From positions 62,001 through 126,000 of the forward strand of contig CASENM010000041.1 in the NCBI GenBank assembly GCA_949289295.1: a DNA stretch of 64,000 nt, read 5' to 3'. Below are positions 54,591 through 64,000 of the stretch, one piece after another. This DNA is from an uncultured Bacteroides sp. GTDB lineage: Bacteria; Bacteroidota; Bacteroidia; Bacteroidales; Bacteroidaceae. Each line of letters begins with the position of its first letter. The first letter of the stretch is position 1. A program made the position numbers and the translations under genes. The notes under the pieces are model-generated. The model did no database searches. It was not told the origin of the DNA and saw only the letters and a list, made by a program, of their open reading frames with translations.

Positions 54591-55111
54591 TTGTTTACAA
54601 ACATACACAAATCTAGCGTTTATGAGTGTATTTCCATAAGTAAACCTTATAAATTTGATTACATTTGAAAACAGCCGAAGTAGACAGGGAAGGGGAGAAG
54701 CGAAAAATACAAATGTACATTTAACAGCAGGAAGCCAATCTATTTACATATATAAACTTAAACGTATAAAAATACTTAGCTGTAATTGCGATATATTTAA
54801 TTGATAACCAATATATTGACATTACAATATACAAATATTCGTTCAATCATTATGCATTTTGATGTCACAGATTGGAAATATAATGGGAATTACGTATGTA
54901 AATAGCATTAAATATCTTGAATATCAGTAGATAATAAATATATTCCGGAGTGTATATAGAACAATAAAACAAAGGTTTACATCTGTATCATACATTTGTA
55001 ATTTTATTTGATTACATTGGTAAAACAAAAGATTTCCATTTGGATGTTTGCATTTATAAATTTCATTCATTACTTTTGTAATCGCGATTTAACCAACAAC
55101 TCCAGATGTAA
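54591..55111. other. AT-rich intergenic stretch before the XRE regulator, no gene seen
   Basis: About 520 bp of clearly lower GC than the rest of the window. No open frame of note in any frame. It has many short TTACAT / ATGTAAAT / ATTTGTAAT words in both orientations (for example near 54659, 54708, 54741, 54991 and 55010), which could be binding sites of the XRE protein encoded next to it, and ends in a full promoter (55047-55078). Confidence 0.6.
55047..55078 (+). promoter_or_regulatory. Promoter of the XRE regulator gene
   Basis: TTTG (55047-55050), 20-bp gap, TACTTTTG (55071-55078): full Bacteroidetes consensus, 33 bp before the ATG. Confidence 0.65.
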
Positions 55112-55561
55112 ATGAAGGACAGAATCTATCAAATCATGCAGAAAGAAGGATTGACCAATGCGGATTTTGCAGAAAAGGTTGGAATATCCACTTCTTCGTT
55201 GTCACATATTTTTAGCGGACGGAACAATCCCAGCCTGGATGTAGTGATGCGCATCCATAAAGCATATCCGTGCATCAATCTGAACTGGCTCCTTTATGGC
55301 GAGGGAGAGATGGAAGAAAACCAGCCGGCCATTTCTGCCGTTTCAGTCGTTGGCCAGAAGAGCGAGAATGCAGAATTTGCGGACAATCGGCCGACCGAAT
55401 CTGATTTCGGCAGGGAAACAGGCTCAGACAACCATGTGTTTCCGCCAAAATCCACTGAAATAGAACGAATTAAATACATAGAAAAACCACAGCCCAAAAT
55501 AACCGAAATAAGAATCTTCTTTGACAACGGCACATTTGAAGTATTCAAACCTGAAAAATGA
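55112..55561 (+). CDS. XRE family helix-turn-helix regulator
   Basis: 149 residues. N-terminal helix-turn-helix (about 4-60): GLTNADFAEKVGISTSSLSH with FSGRNNPSLDVVMRI. The middle (about 70-120) is polar and probably unstructured; the last part (ITEIRIFFDNGTFEVFKPEK) looks like a short beta-hairpin. Bacteroidetes carry similar small regulators of unknown targets. Lower GC than its neighbours, together with the AT-rich upstream gap, could mean transfer or strong regulation. Confidence 0.88.
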   Translation: MKDRIYQIMQKEGLTNADFAEKVGISTSSLSHIFSGRNNPSLDVVMRIHKAYPCINLNWLLYGEGEMEENQPAISAVSVVGQKSENAEFADNRPTESDFGRETGSDNHVFPPKSTEIERIKYIEKPQPKITEIRIFFDNGTFEVFKPEK

Positions 55562-55607
55562 CCTAAAGCAACCGGACTGAGTTTTTCCGTAATTGGGGCC
55601 AAATGCT

Positions 55608-55615
55608 TATCTTTG
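55608..55615 (+). promoter_or_regulatory. -7 promoter element of pyrK-pyrD
   Basis: TATCTTTG, exact TAnnTTTG, 33 bp before ATG 55649; it overlaps the TTG start of a longer open frame (55613), which is therefore rejected. Confidence 0.55.
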
Positions 55616-55648
55616 CACAAAGATGAATTGATTTATCTGATTTTTATG

Positions 55649-56422
55649 AAAAAATACGTATTAGACCTGACAGTTACTGAAAACCTCAGCTTGCATGCCA
55701 ACTATGTGCTCATCAAGCTGACACAGGCGGAACCTCTGCCTGAAATGCAGCCGGGACAATTTGCAGAAATCCGTATCGACGGTTCCTGCACGACTTTTCT
55801 CCGGCGGCCCATTTCCATCAATTTTGTGGATCGTGAGAAAAATGAAGTATGGTTCCTCGTCCAGCTTGTGGGCGACGGCACGCGCAAGCTGGCAACTGTG
55901 AAGAAAGGCGACCTTGTAAACGTAATGCTCCCGCTGGGAAACGGATTTACACTTCTTCCCGATTCCGGCAAGAAGGTTCTTCTGGTGGGAGGCGGTGTGG
56001 GCACTGCCCCCATGTTGTACTTCGGAAAAGTGCTCGCTGAAAAAGGATTCAAGCCGACGTTCCTGCTGGGCGCACGCTCGAAGAATGACCTGCTCCAATT
56101 GGACGGGTTTGCGGCTTACGGGGAGGTGTTCACCACTACGGAAGACGGCAGCGCCGGGGAGAAAGGCTACGTCACGATGCACAGCATACTGAAAGAACGG
56201 AAATTCGACATGATATATACTTGCGGTCCCAAACCGATGATGGTGGCGGTGGCCCGGTATGCTAAAGCAAACGGCATAGAATGTGAAGTTTCGCTGGAAA
56301 ACACCATGGCTTGCGGCGTAGGTGCCTGCCTGTGCTGTGTGGAAAAGACCGACGAAGGTCATGTGTGTGTATGTAAAGAAGGTCCGGTCTTCAATATAAA
56401 GAAATTATTATGGCAGATTTAA
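55649..56422 (+). CDS. pyrK: Dihydroorotate dehydrogenase B, electron-transfer subunit
   Basis: 257 residues from [13 protein letters not shown]. It passes electrons from the catalytic subunit to NAD+. FAD-binding barrel with [13 protein letters not shown] site [14 protein letters not shown], and a 2Fe-2S site at the C-terminus ([14 protein letters not shown] and CVCKEGPVF). It overlaps pyrD by 13 bp, as expected for a complex made in equal amounts. Confidence 0.96.
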   Translation, partial: KKYVLDLTVTENLSLHANYVLIKLTQAEPLPEMQPGQFAEIRIDGSCTTFLRRPISINFVDREKNEVWFLVQLVGDGTRKLATVKKGDLVNVMLPLGNGFTLLPDSGKKVLLVGGGVGTAPMLYFGKVLAEKGFKPTFLLGARSKNDLLQLDGFAAYGEVFTTTEDGSAGEKGYVTMHSILKERKFDMIYTCGPKPMMVAVARYAKANGIECEVSLENTMACGVGACLCCVEKTDEGHVCVCKEGPVFNIKKLLWQI

Positions 56423-57321
56423 GAGTAAACATTGGTCAGCTGGAAATGAAGAATCCGGTGATGACCGCTTCGGGAACGTTCGGTTACGGACTGGAATTCC
56501 AGGATTTCGTGAACCTGGAAGAAATCGGAGGCATTATTGTAAAAGGAACCACCTTGCTCCCGCGGGAAGGAAACCCCTATCCGCGTATGGCCGAAACGCC
56601 CATGGGAATGCTGAATGCGGTGGGACTCCAGAACAAGGGAGTGCATTATTTCGCAGACCATATTTATCCGCTGATAAAGGATATTCAAACCCGGATGATA
56701 GTCAACGTGTCGGGCTCACAGGTGGAAGACTATGCCGAGACGGCTTCCATCATCAACGAGCTGGAAAATATCCCGGCCATCGAACTGAATATCTCATGTC
56801 CGAATGTCAAACAGGGGGGCATGGCTTTCGGCGTGTCTGCCCATGGAGCAGCCGAAGTGGTGAGTGCCGTACGGAAAGTGTACAAAAAGACGCTGATCGT
56901 GAAGCTTTCCCCGAATGTGACAGACATTACAGAAATTGCCCGCGCCGCAGAATCGGCCGGAGCCGACAGTGTGTCTCTCATCAACACCTTGCTGGGCATG
57001 GCCATTGACGCGGAAAAGCGCAGGCCGGTGCTGTCTACCGTGACAGGAGGAATGAGCGGAGCGGCCGTAAAGCCGATTGCTCTCCGCATGGTATGGCAAG
57101 TGGCCAAGGCGGTCAAGATACCTGTAATCGGATTGGGAGGTATCATGAACTGGAAAGATGCCGTAGAATTCTTGCTGGCCGGAGCTTCTGCCGTCCAAAT
57201 CGGTACGGCCAACTTCATTGACCCGACCGTCACCGTAAAGGTGGCCAAAGGCATCGGCGACTATCTGGAGCGTCATGGTTACAGTTCTGTAAAAGACATT
57301 GTCGGAGCTTTGGAAATATGA
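56410..57321 (+). CDS. pyrD: Dihydroorotate dehydrogenase B, catalytic subunit
   Basis: 303 residues. FMN enzyme oxidising dihydroorotate to orotate. Family marks: [32 protein letters not shown] (about 125-143) with the catalytic Cys of class 1B nearby, and [20 protein letters not shown]. Second gene of pyrK-pyrD; ends at a terminator shared with trmD. Confidence 0.97.
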   Translation: MADLRVNIGQLEMKNPVMTASGTFGYGLEFQDFVNLEEIGGIIVKGTTLLPREGNPYPRMAETPMGMLNAVGLQNKGVHYFADHIYPLIKDIQTRMIVNVSGSQVEDYAETASIINELENIPAIELNISCPNVKQGGMAFGVSAHGAAEVVSAVRKVYKKTLIVKLSPNVTDITEIARAAESAGADSVSLINTLLGMAIDAEKRRPVLSTVTGGMSGAAVKPIALRMVWQVAKAVKIPVIGLGGIMNWKDAVEFLLAGASAVQIGTANFIDPTVTVKVAKGIGDYLERHGYSSVKDIVGALEI

Positions 57322-57345
57322 GAGCCTGTTTGACTTCAAACAGAG

Positions 57346-57396
57346 GAAAGGCACGGAGTTGCAGCTGATGTTCTTCAACGGGACTCCGTGCCTTTC
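57346..57396. terminator. Bidirectional terminator between pyrD and trmD
   Basis: GAAAGGCACGGAGT (57346-57359) pairs perfectly with 57383-57396. A second small hairpin (CTGTTT/AAACAG) lies just before it at about 57327-57343. Confidence 0.8.
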
Positions 57397-57423
57397 TTAT
57401 ATAATTATATATACCGGAAAGCG

Positions 57424-58098
57424 TCACTTCAACAAGTCGGGACGGAGACGTCTGGTGCGTTCCACCGACTGCTGGAACTCCCATTCACGGATTTTGGCTT
57501 CATGTCCCGACAAAAGTATGTCGGGCACTTTCCACCCTTTGTACTCTGCCGGACGGGTATAGACAGGAGGAGCCAGAAGATTGTCCTGGAACGAATCGGA
57601 CAAAGCCGACTGTTCGTCGGAGATAACCCCCGGAATGATGCGCACCACCGCATCGGCAATGACCGCCGCCGCCAGTTCGCCGCCCGTCAGCACATAGTCG
57701 CCGATACTGATTTCCTTCGTGATGAAATGTTCGCGGATACGATAATCAATCCCCTTGAAATGCCCGCAAAGAATAATCAGATTCTGCGTGAGCGAAAGCG
57801 TGTTTGCCATCTTCTGGTCGAACTGCTCACCGTCCGGCGAAGTGAAAATCACTTCATCATAATCCCGTTCCGCCTTCAGAGCCGAGATACAGCGGTCTAT
57901 CGGCTCGATTTTCATTACCATCCCCGCACATCCTCCAAACGGATAATCATCCACTTTCCGGTAGCGGTCGAAAGCATAGTCGCGCAGATTATGTATGTGA
58001 AACTCGGCGATTCCTTTCTTCTGGGCACGGCTCATGATGGAGCAGTTGAAGAAGCCCTCAATCATTTCGGGCAATACTGTAATGATATCTATTCTCAT
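57424..58098 (-). CDS. trmD: tRNA (guanine-N1)-methyltransferase
   Basis: 224 residues. It methylates G37 next to the anticodon of some tRNAs, preventing frameshifts. SPOUT trefoil-knot marks: [14 protein letters not shown] at the start, [19 protein letters not shown] (about 36-54), [14 protein letters not shown], and [15 protein letters not shown]. Slightly short but complete for Bacteroidetes. Divergent from ligA. Confidence 0.96.
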   Translation of the reverse strand: MRIDIITVLPEMIEGFFNCSIMSRAQKKGIAEFHIHNLRDYAFDRYRKVDDYPFGGCAGMVMKIEPIDRCISALKAERDYDEVIFTSPDGEQFDQKMANTLSLTQNLIILCGHFKGIDYRIREHFITKEISIGDYVLTGGELAAAVIADAVVRIIPGVISDEQSALSDSFQDNLLAPPVYTRPAEYKGWKVPDILLSGHEAKIREWEFQQSVERTRRLRPDLLK

Positions 58099-58120
58099 GC
58101 GTATGGTTTCTAATTTTGCG

Positions 58121-58128
58121 CAAAAGTA
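58121..58128 (-). promoter_or_regulatory. -7 promoter element of trmD
   Basis: Minus-strand TACTTTTG, exact TAnnTTTG, 22 bp before the trmD start. Confidence 0.5.
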
Positions 58129-58141
58129 CGAATATTTTTGC

Positions 58142-58149
58142 TACTTTTG
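58142..58149 (+). promoter_or_regulatory. -7 promoter element of ligA
   Basis: TACTTTTG, exact TAnnTTTG, 25 bp before the ligA ATG. Only 13 bp separate it from the oppositely directed trmD box. Confidence 0.5.
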
Positions 58150-58168
58150 CAGAAATCATCATCCTTAA

Positions 58169-60178
<2,010 letters not shown>

Positions 60179-60250
60179 AACCTGCGTCCGGCCCCTTCCC
60201 ATTCTCCGGTTTCCGATGGGGAGGACCGGACGTGTCCAGACAAAACGGCA

Positions 60251-60802
60251 TCACCCGAAAACCGGACAGGCGGAATCCGCCTCCAGTTCCAGCAACATCT
60301 TCTTGGCGGCAAGACCGCCTCCGTATCCCGTCAGCGAACGGTCGCTGCCTATCACCCGGTGGCAGGGAACAAAAATTGAAACCGCATTGGCACCATTGGC
60401 GTTGGCCACGGCCCGGACAGCACCGGGAGTTCCCAGCATCCGTGAAAGCTCGGCGTATGAAACCGTTTTCCCATAAGGAATCTCCAGCAACTTGGCCCAT
60501 ACCTTCCTCTGGAAGTCCGTACCGGGCAAAAGCAACGGAACGTCAAACGCCGTCCGCCGCTTCAGGAAGTACTCGTCCAGTTCCTGGCAGGCCTGCCGGA
60601 GGACCTCCGACGTACCTTCCTCGTATCCGGCACACAAATATTTCCGCAACCGCTTGTCCACCTTGTCACGGTGCCCTTCAACAATCCAGTCGCACAGACA
60701 GAGCCTGCCGTCCAGCGAGCCCAGCATCAAGTCTCCGCACGGCGAATGATAACGCCGGATCCGGACAACCGCATTCCTGACTGTTCGTTCCGTTTCTCTC
60801 AT
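60251..60802 (-). CDS. ogt: Methylated-DNA--[protein]-cysteine S-methyltransferase
   Basis: 183 residues. It repairs O6-methylguanine by taking the methyl group on a Cys. Active-site motif FVPCHRVIGSD (about 148-158), DNA-binding helix YAELSRMLGTPGAVRAV, and the N-terminal ribonuclease-like domain. It lacks the Ada regulatory part, so it is the Ogt type. Converges with ligA; the gap holds a CGTCCGG/CCGGACG hairpin (60185-60232) without a T run. Confidence 0.93.
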   Translation of the reverse strand: MRETERTVRNAVVRIRRYHSPCGDLMLGSLDGRLCLCDWIVEGHRDKVDKRLRKYLCAGYEEGTSEVLRQACQELDEYFLKRRTAFDVPLLLPGTDFQRKVWAKLLEIPYGKTVSYAELSRMLGTPGAVRAVANANGANAVSIFVPCHRVIGSDRSLTGYGGGLAAKKMLLELEADSACPVFG

Positions 60803-60829
60803 CCCATATATCGTTTACACATCGTCTTA

Positions 60830-60837
60830 CAAAAATA
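60830..60837 (-). promoter_or_regulatory. -7 promoter element of ogt
   Basis: Minus-strand TATTTTTG, exact TAnnTTTG, 27 bp before the start at 60802. Confidence 0.4.
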
Positions 60838-60942
60838 CATGTATATCGGGAATTTCAAACAAATTCTTGTCATCATATTTTTCCAATAGGTCACCAAATG
60901 TAAAAAAACAATTAAAAAAGTAGGCCAAAACGAAAATATTCG

Positions 60943-60950
60943 TACTTTTG
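60943..60950 (+). promoter_or_regulatory. -7 promoter element of dapA
   Basis: TACTTTTG, exact TAnnTTTG, 30 bp before the ATG. Confidence 0.5.
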
Positions 60951-60980
60951 TGCATCTATTAAAGTGTTTAGAACTCATTT

Positions 60981-61874
60981 ATGATACGGAGAAGACTTAA
61001 AGGAATGGGAGTGGCGCTGGTCACTCCTTTCAACGATGACGGCAGCGTAGACTATCAGTCGCTGATGCGTCTGGTGGAATATCAGATACAGAACGGAGTG
61101 GACTTTCTTTGCGTGTTGGGGACAACCGCCGAAACTCCCACGCTTACAGCCGACGAGAAGAGAAAAATCAAGGAAATGGTAATCGAGCGTGTCAACGGAC
61201 GTGTGCCGATTCTGCTGGGGGTAGGCAGCAACTGTACGCAAACCGTAATCGACACGCTGGTGAATGAAGACATGACGGGTGTGGATGCCGTGCTGGTGGC
61301 CGTACCTTATTATAACAAACCCTCGCAGGAAGGCATCTACCAGCACTATAAAGCCATAGCCAACGCTACGCCGCTTCCGGTCGTATTGTATAATGTGCCG
61401 GGGCGCACGGGCGTGAACATGACTGCAGAAACCACCCTGCGTCTGGCCCGCGATTTCGACAACATTGTGGCCATCAAGGAAGCGTCGGGCAATATCACCC
61501 AGATGGATGACATCATCAAGAACAAGCCCGAAGACTTCGATGTGATTTCGGGCGACGACGGCATCACTTTCCCGCTGATTACGCTGGGAGCCGTAGGCGT
61601 GATTTCCGTAATCGGCAACGCATTTCCGAGAGAGTTCAGCCGCATGACCCGTCTGGCCCTTGCCGGCGACTACCAGAACGCACTGACCATCCACCACAAG
61701 TTCACCGAACTGTTCAAGCTGCTGTTTGTCGACGGCAACCCGGCCGGAGTAAAGGCCATGCTGAGCATGATGGGAATGATCAAGAACCGTCTGCGTCTGC
61801 CGCTGGTGCCTACGCGCATCACCACCTACGAACAGATGCACCGCATTCTGGACGGACTGAAAATAAAATGCTGA
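60981..61874 (+). CDS. dapA: 4-hydroxy-tetrahydrodipicolinate synthase
   Basis: 297 residues. It condenses pyruvate and aspartate semialdehyde, first step of the lysine/diaminopimelate branch. Marks: GVALVTPFNDDGSVD, LGTTAETPTLTADEK (Thr-Thr), YNVPGRTGVN (Tyr) and the Schiff-base Lys in AIKEASGN. Monocistronic; element copy E begins 28 bp after the stop. Confidence 0.97.
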   Translation: MIRRRLKGMGVALVTPFNDDGSVDYQSLMRLVEYQIQNGVDFLCVLGTTAETPTLTADEKRKIKEMVIERVNGRVPILLGVGSNCTQTVIDTLVNEDMTGVDAVLVAVPYYNKPSQEGIYQHYKAIANATPLPVVLYNVPGRTGVNMTAETTLRLARDFDNIVAIKEASGNITQMDDIIKNKPEDFDVISGDDGITFPLITLGAVGVISVIGNAFPREFSRMTRLALAGDYQNALTIHHKFTELFKLLFVDGNPAGVKAMLSMMGMIKNRLRLPLVPTRITTYEQMHRILDGLKIKC

Positions 61875-61901
61875 AAAGCCTGTATCCGTCCCATTACGAT
61901 A

Positions 61902-61963
61902 AAAACGCTTCGGCGTTTTGGCCGGAACGCTTCGACGTTTCAGTCAAAACGCCGAAGCGTTTT
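61902..61963. repeat. Triple-palindrome intergenic element, copy E
   Basis: Units at 61902-61919, 61924-61941 and 61946-61963, period 22 bp. Unit 1 AAAACGCTTCGGCGTTTT and unit 3 AAAACGCCGAAGCGTTTT are exact reverse complements, as in copy B; the middle is GGAACGCTTCGACGTTTC. It lies between dapA and the -7 box of the next gene. Confidence 0.92.
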
Positions 61964-61988
61964 ATTTGTTTGTTGGAAAAATTTTTCT

Positions 61989-61996
61989 TACATTTG
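61989..61996 (+). promoter_or_regulatory. -7 promoter element upstream of the small exported protein and RND operon
   Basis: TACATTTG, exact TAnnTTTG, 26 bp before ATG 62023; excludes the longer open frame from 61918 that runs through the repeat. Confidence 0.5.
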
Positions 61997-62022
61997 CGTC
62001 CATAACCATAACAAAGGCATCA

Positions 62023-62361
62023 ATGTTGACCCGAAAAAACATCCACAACTTCACATTCAGACTGCTGTGTGCCATCATGCTGCTGATGGTGCAGACGGAT
62101 GTATTGGCCAACGATACAAGCCTTTTCCCTTCACACACCACAGAAATCGCACAACCGGAAGCCGAAACCGAAACGGATGACTTTTGCAGAAAGCACACGC
62201 GTGACACCTTCTGTCCGGACACGCTGTCCATCCCTGTCTCGTTTCTGTTCGCCGAATTCTACACTTCCGACTTCAAGCCGAAGACGGCATACGGGTCTGT
62301 CCGTACTTCCGTCACCAAAGGCCGCAGCATCCATAGGGTATGCTGTGTCTATCTCATTTAG
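62023..62361 (+). CDS. Small exported hypothetical protein
   Basis: 112 residues from MLTRKNIHNF. A signal-peptide-like helix (about 10-29, FRLLCAIMLLMVQTDVLA) is followed by a short polar mature part with two Cys (DDFCRKHTRDTFC) and a C-terminal CC pair (RVCCVYLI). No family recognised. It lies 75 bp before an RND efflux operon on the same strand and shares the only clear promoter, so it may be its leader gene. Could also be a non-functional frame. Confidence 0.5.
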   Translation: MLTRKNIHNFTFRLLCAIMLLMVQTDVLANDTSLFPSHTTEIAQPEAETETDDFCRKHTRDTFCPDTLSIPVSFLFAEFYTSDFKPKTAYGSVRTSVTKGRSIHRVCCVYLI

Positions 62362-62436
62362 TCGTCATTAATATCGGGCGAGAACTTATCGATTGAATCA
62401 AACACTAAAAAAACATTTTTTATCCCATTTAATTTT

Positions 62437-63597
62437 ATGAAAGTAAATGCATTTCAAGCGTTTACAGCCCTTGCCGTATGCATGGGGCTGCTAAACTCGT
62501 GTGACGAGAAGAAAGGCTCTTCAGTGTTCCGGACTGCCTCCACACCGATTACCACCCTTCAGCCGACAACCATCGATGTTCCCCAGTCGTATGTGGCCGA
62601 TGTGCAGGCCATCCAGTTTGTGGAAGTCAAGCCGAAAGTGGAAGGTTTCGTTGAGCAGATATTGGTAGACGAAGGCCAGAAAGTTTCCAAAGGACAGCCG
62701 CTGTTCCGCCTGAGCTCGGAAGAATATGCCGAGCAGGTGAAAGAGGCGCAGGCCAATTTCAAGCAGGCGGAAGCAGGTTATCAGATGGCCGAATATGAAT
62801 CGGAGCGCATCAAGCGGATGGTGGAAAAGAATATCATCGCGAAAATCCGTCTGGACCAGGCTAATACGGAAAAGGAGGTGGCCCGGATGAAAGTGGAGCA
62901 AGCTAAAGCCCAGCTGCAGCGGGCGCAGACCAACTATTCCTATACCACCGTGACATCGCCCTTTGAAGGATACGTAGACCGCATCCCCTACAAGGTGGGA
63001 AGTCTGGTCACGCCGGCCAGTCTGCTGACTACCGTCAGCGACGTGTCGGAAGTGTTCGCCTACTACCGCGTGAACGAGAGCGAATATCTGAAATATAAAC
63101 GTGCGCAGATACAGGGCGAGCAACAGCCGGAAATGAACGACATCGAACTGCTCCTGTCCGACGGAAGCGTGTACCGCTACAAAGGAAAGGTGGAGACGGT
63201 GGAGGGAGACTTCGAGCGCGGCACAGGCTCCATCGCCTTCCGTGTCCGCTTCCCGAATCCGGAAGGCCTGCTCAAACACGGCGTAACGGGAAAAATCCGT
63301 ATGCTCACGCGCATGGACAACGTCTATCTGGTGCCGCAGAAGTCTACGTTCGAAATACAGGATTTCACCTACGTATATGTGGTGGACGGAAAAGGCGTGG
63401 CCAAGGTGCGCAGTTTCCAGCCGCTGGAACGCTACCACCAGTTCTACGTGACCCAGGATTTCGAGCCGGGCACAACCATCGTCTACGAAGGCATACAGAG
63501 CATCAAGGACGGTTCCAGCGTGGAGCCTGACACGGTAGACTTCCGCCAGATTCTGAAGGAAGCCTATTCACAGACAGATACGACTTTAATCAAATAA
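62437..63597 (+). CDS. RND efflux periplasmic adaptor (membrane fusion protein), lipoprotein
   Basis: 386 residues. Lipobox LLNSC gives Cys22. Barrel-sandwich hybrid (FVEVKPKVEGFVEQILVDEG, about 66-85), coiled-coil hairpin (about 100-165, many Gln/Glu/Ala heptads), then VTSPFEGYVDRIPYKVGSLV, beta-barrel domain and membrane-proximal end. It bridges the inner-membrane pump and an outer-membrane TolC-like channel. The pump gene follows after 12 bp. Confidence 0.95.
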   Translation: MKVNAFQAFTALAVCMGLLNSCDEKKGSSVFRTASTPITTLQPTTIDVPQSYVADVQAIQFVEVKPKVEGFVEQILVDEGQKVSKGQPLFRLSSEEYAEQVKEAQANFKQAEAGYQMAEYESERIKRMVEKNIIAKIRLDQANTEKEVARMKVEQAKAQLQRAQTNYSYTTVTSPFEGYVDRIPYKVGSLVTPASLLTTVSDVSEVFAYYRVNESEYLKYKRAQIQGEQQPEMNDIELLLSDGSVYRYKGKVETVEGDFERGTGSIAFRVRFPNPEGLLKHGVTGKIRMLTRMDNVYLVPQKSTFEIQDFTYVYVVDGKGVAKVRSFQPLERYHQFYVTQDFEPGTTIVYEGIQSIKDGSSVEPDTVDFRQILKEAYSQTDTTLIK

Positions 63598-63609
63598 GCC
63601 CTGAAAACT

Positions 63610-64000
63610 ATGTTTGAAACATTTATAAAACGCCCCATCTTATCCTGCGTGATTTCCGTGCTGATTGTCTGCCTGGGCATCATGTCGCTGACAAGTCTGC
63701 CCATCACGCAGTTCCCGGACATCGTGCCGCCTTCCGTCACCGTCACTGCCCGCTATACGGGCGCAAGTGCCGATGTCATGTCGAAAACGGTAGCCACTCC
63801 TCTGGAGCGGGCCATCAACGGTGTGCCGGGAATGACGTATATGACCACAGTATGTACGAACGACGGCATGTCGCTGACCACTGTCTATTTCAAGGTAGGG
63901 ACCGACCCCGACGTGGCAGCCGTGAACGTGCAGAACCGCGTGACCACCGTGCTCGACGAGCTTCCGGAAGAAGTGATCCGTGCCGGAGTGGTCACTGAAA
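63610..64000 (+). CDS. RND efflux pump permease (AcrB/MexB type), 5' part only
   Basis: The first 130 codons are visible: MFETFIKRPILSCVISVLIV (first membrane helix), then PITQFPDIVPPSVTVTARYTGAS and the porter-domain start ATPLERAINGVPGMTYM, standard for HAE1-type pumps. The rest lies beyond the window; an outer-membrane factor gene probably follows. Transported drug or metabolite unknown. Confidence 0.95.
   Translation, partial: MFETFIKRPILSCVISVLIVCLGIMSLTSLPITQFPDIVPPSVTVTARYTGASADVMSKTVATPLERAINGVPGMTYMTTVCTNDGMSLTTVYFKVGTDPDVAAVNVQNRVTTVLDELPEEVIRAGVVTE

Noticed and set aside
60185-60232. Terminator after ligA
   Set aside because: CGTCCGG/CCGGACG stem is present but no T run follows on either strand, so it is not listed as a terminator.
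61918-62022. N-terminal extension of the small exported protein through the repeat
   Set aside because: A -7 box lies inside, and the extension is just the translated palindromes.

Overview
The window is a Bacteroidales chromosome segment, most likely from a gut Bacteroidaceae (Bacteroides/Phocaeicola/Mediterranea-like; the genus cannot be fixed from sequence alone). Evidence is the SusC/SusD pair with a hybrid two-component regulator, TAnnTTTG-type -7 promoter elements before most genes, lax lipoprotein boxes with Ser/Gly before Cys, the DUF3078 protein, and the Bacteroidetes version of scattered pyrimidine genes.

Layout. 1-19 kb is housekeeping: an S9 peptidase cut by the left edge, pyrG-yidC, DUF3078 and TRIC-type membrane proteins, a glycine-zipper OmpA lipoprotein, the compact run pyrB-pyrI-flavin reductase-PorT-like barrel-glyA, a MATE pump with a PatB-like C-S lyase, a serine hydrolase, two identical tRNA-Arg(UCU) genes, an NhaC antiporter and a decayed VOC gene. 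19-25 kb holds an AraC-type regulator, a LacI-type regulator divergent from kdgK-kdgA (2-keto-3-deoxygluconate catabolism), and an M23 peptidase. 24.9-46.7 kb is one polysaccharide utilization locus (PUL), all on the minus strand: the hybrid two-component sensor/regulator (HTCS); GH16-GH89-GH95-like; susC-susD; heparinase II/III-type lyase-GH88-phosphodiesterase-DUF2264. 46.8-50.8 kb holds a fused MEMO1-AMMECR1 protein with its radical SAM partner, an unlisted 50-residue Cys-rich ORF and a GH29 fucosidase. 50.9-64 kb returns to core genes: NIF3, a coiled-coil zinc-ribbon protein, an orphan HsdR_N domain, holA, an XRE regulator behind an AT-rich gap, pyrK-pyrD, trmD, ligA, ogt, dapA and the start of an RND efflux operon.

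How it fits together. The PUL predicts capture by SusC/SusD of a uronate-containing glycan, lyase cleavage, removal of the unsaturated uronate by GH88, and release of alpha-GlcNAc by GH89. Unsaturated uronate drains into the KDG pathway, whose last two steps (kdgK, kdgA) lie about 2 kb away. No sulfatase is present.

Most notable. (1) Five intergenic copies of a 61-62 bp element, each made of exactly three 18-bp quasi-palindromes (consensus AAAACGCCGAAGCGTTTT or its complement) separated by 4-nt (once 3-nt) linkers; in three copies the outer units are (nearly) exact reverse complements. (2) A direct-repeat operator (AAAATYGTCC, period 21-22 bp) before the three PUL operons, in each case exactly 25 bp from a -7 element: a plausible binding site for the PUL's own HTCS. 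(3) The small Cys-rich ORF behind the AmmeMemoRadiSam radical SAM gene.
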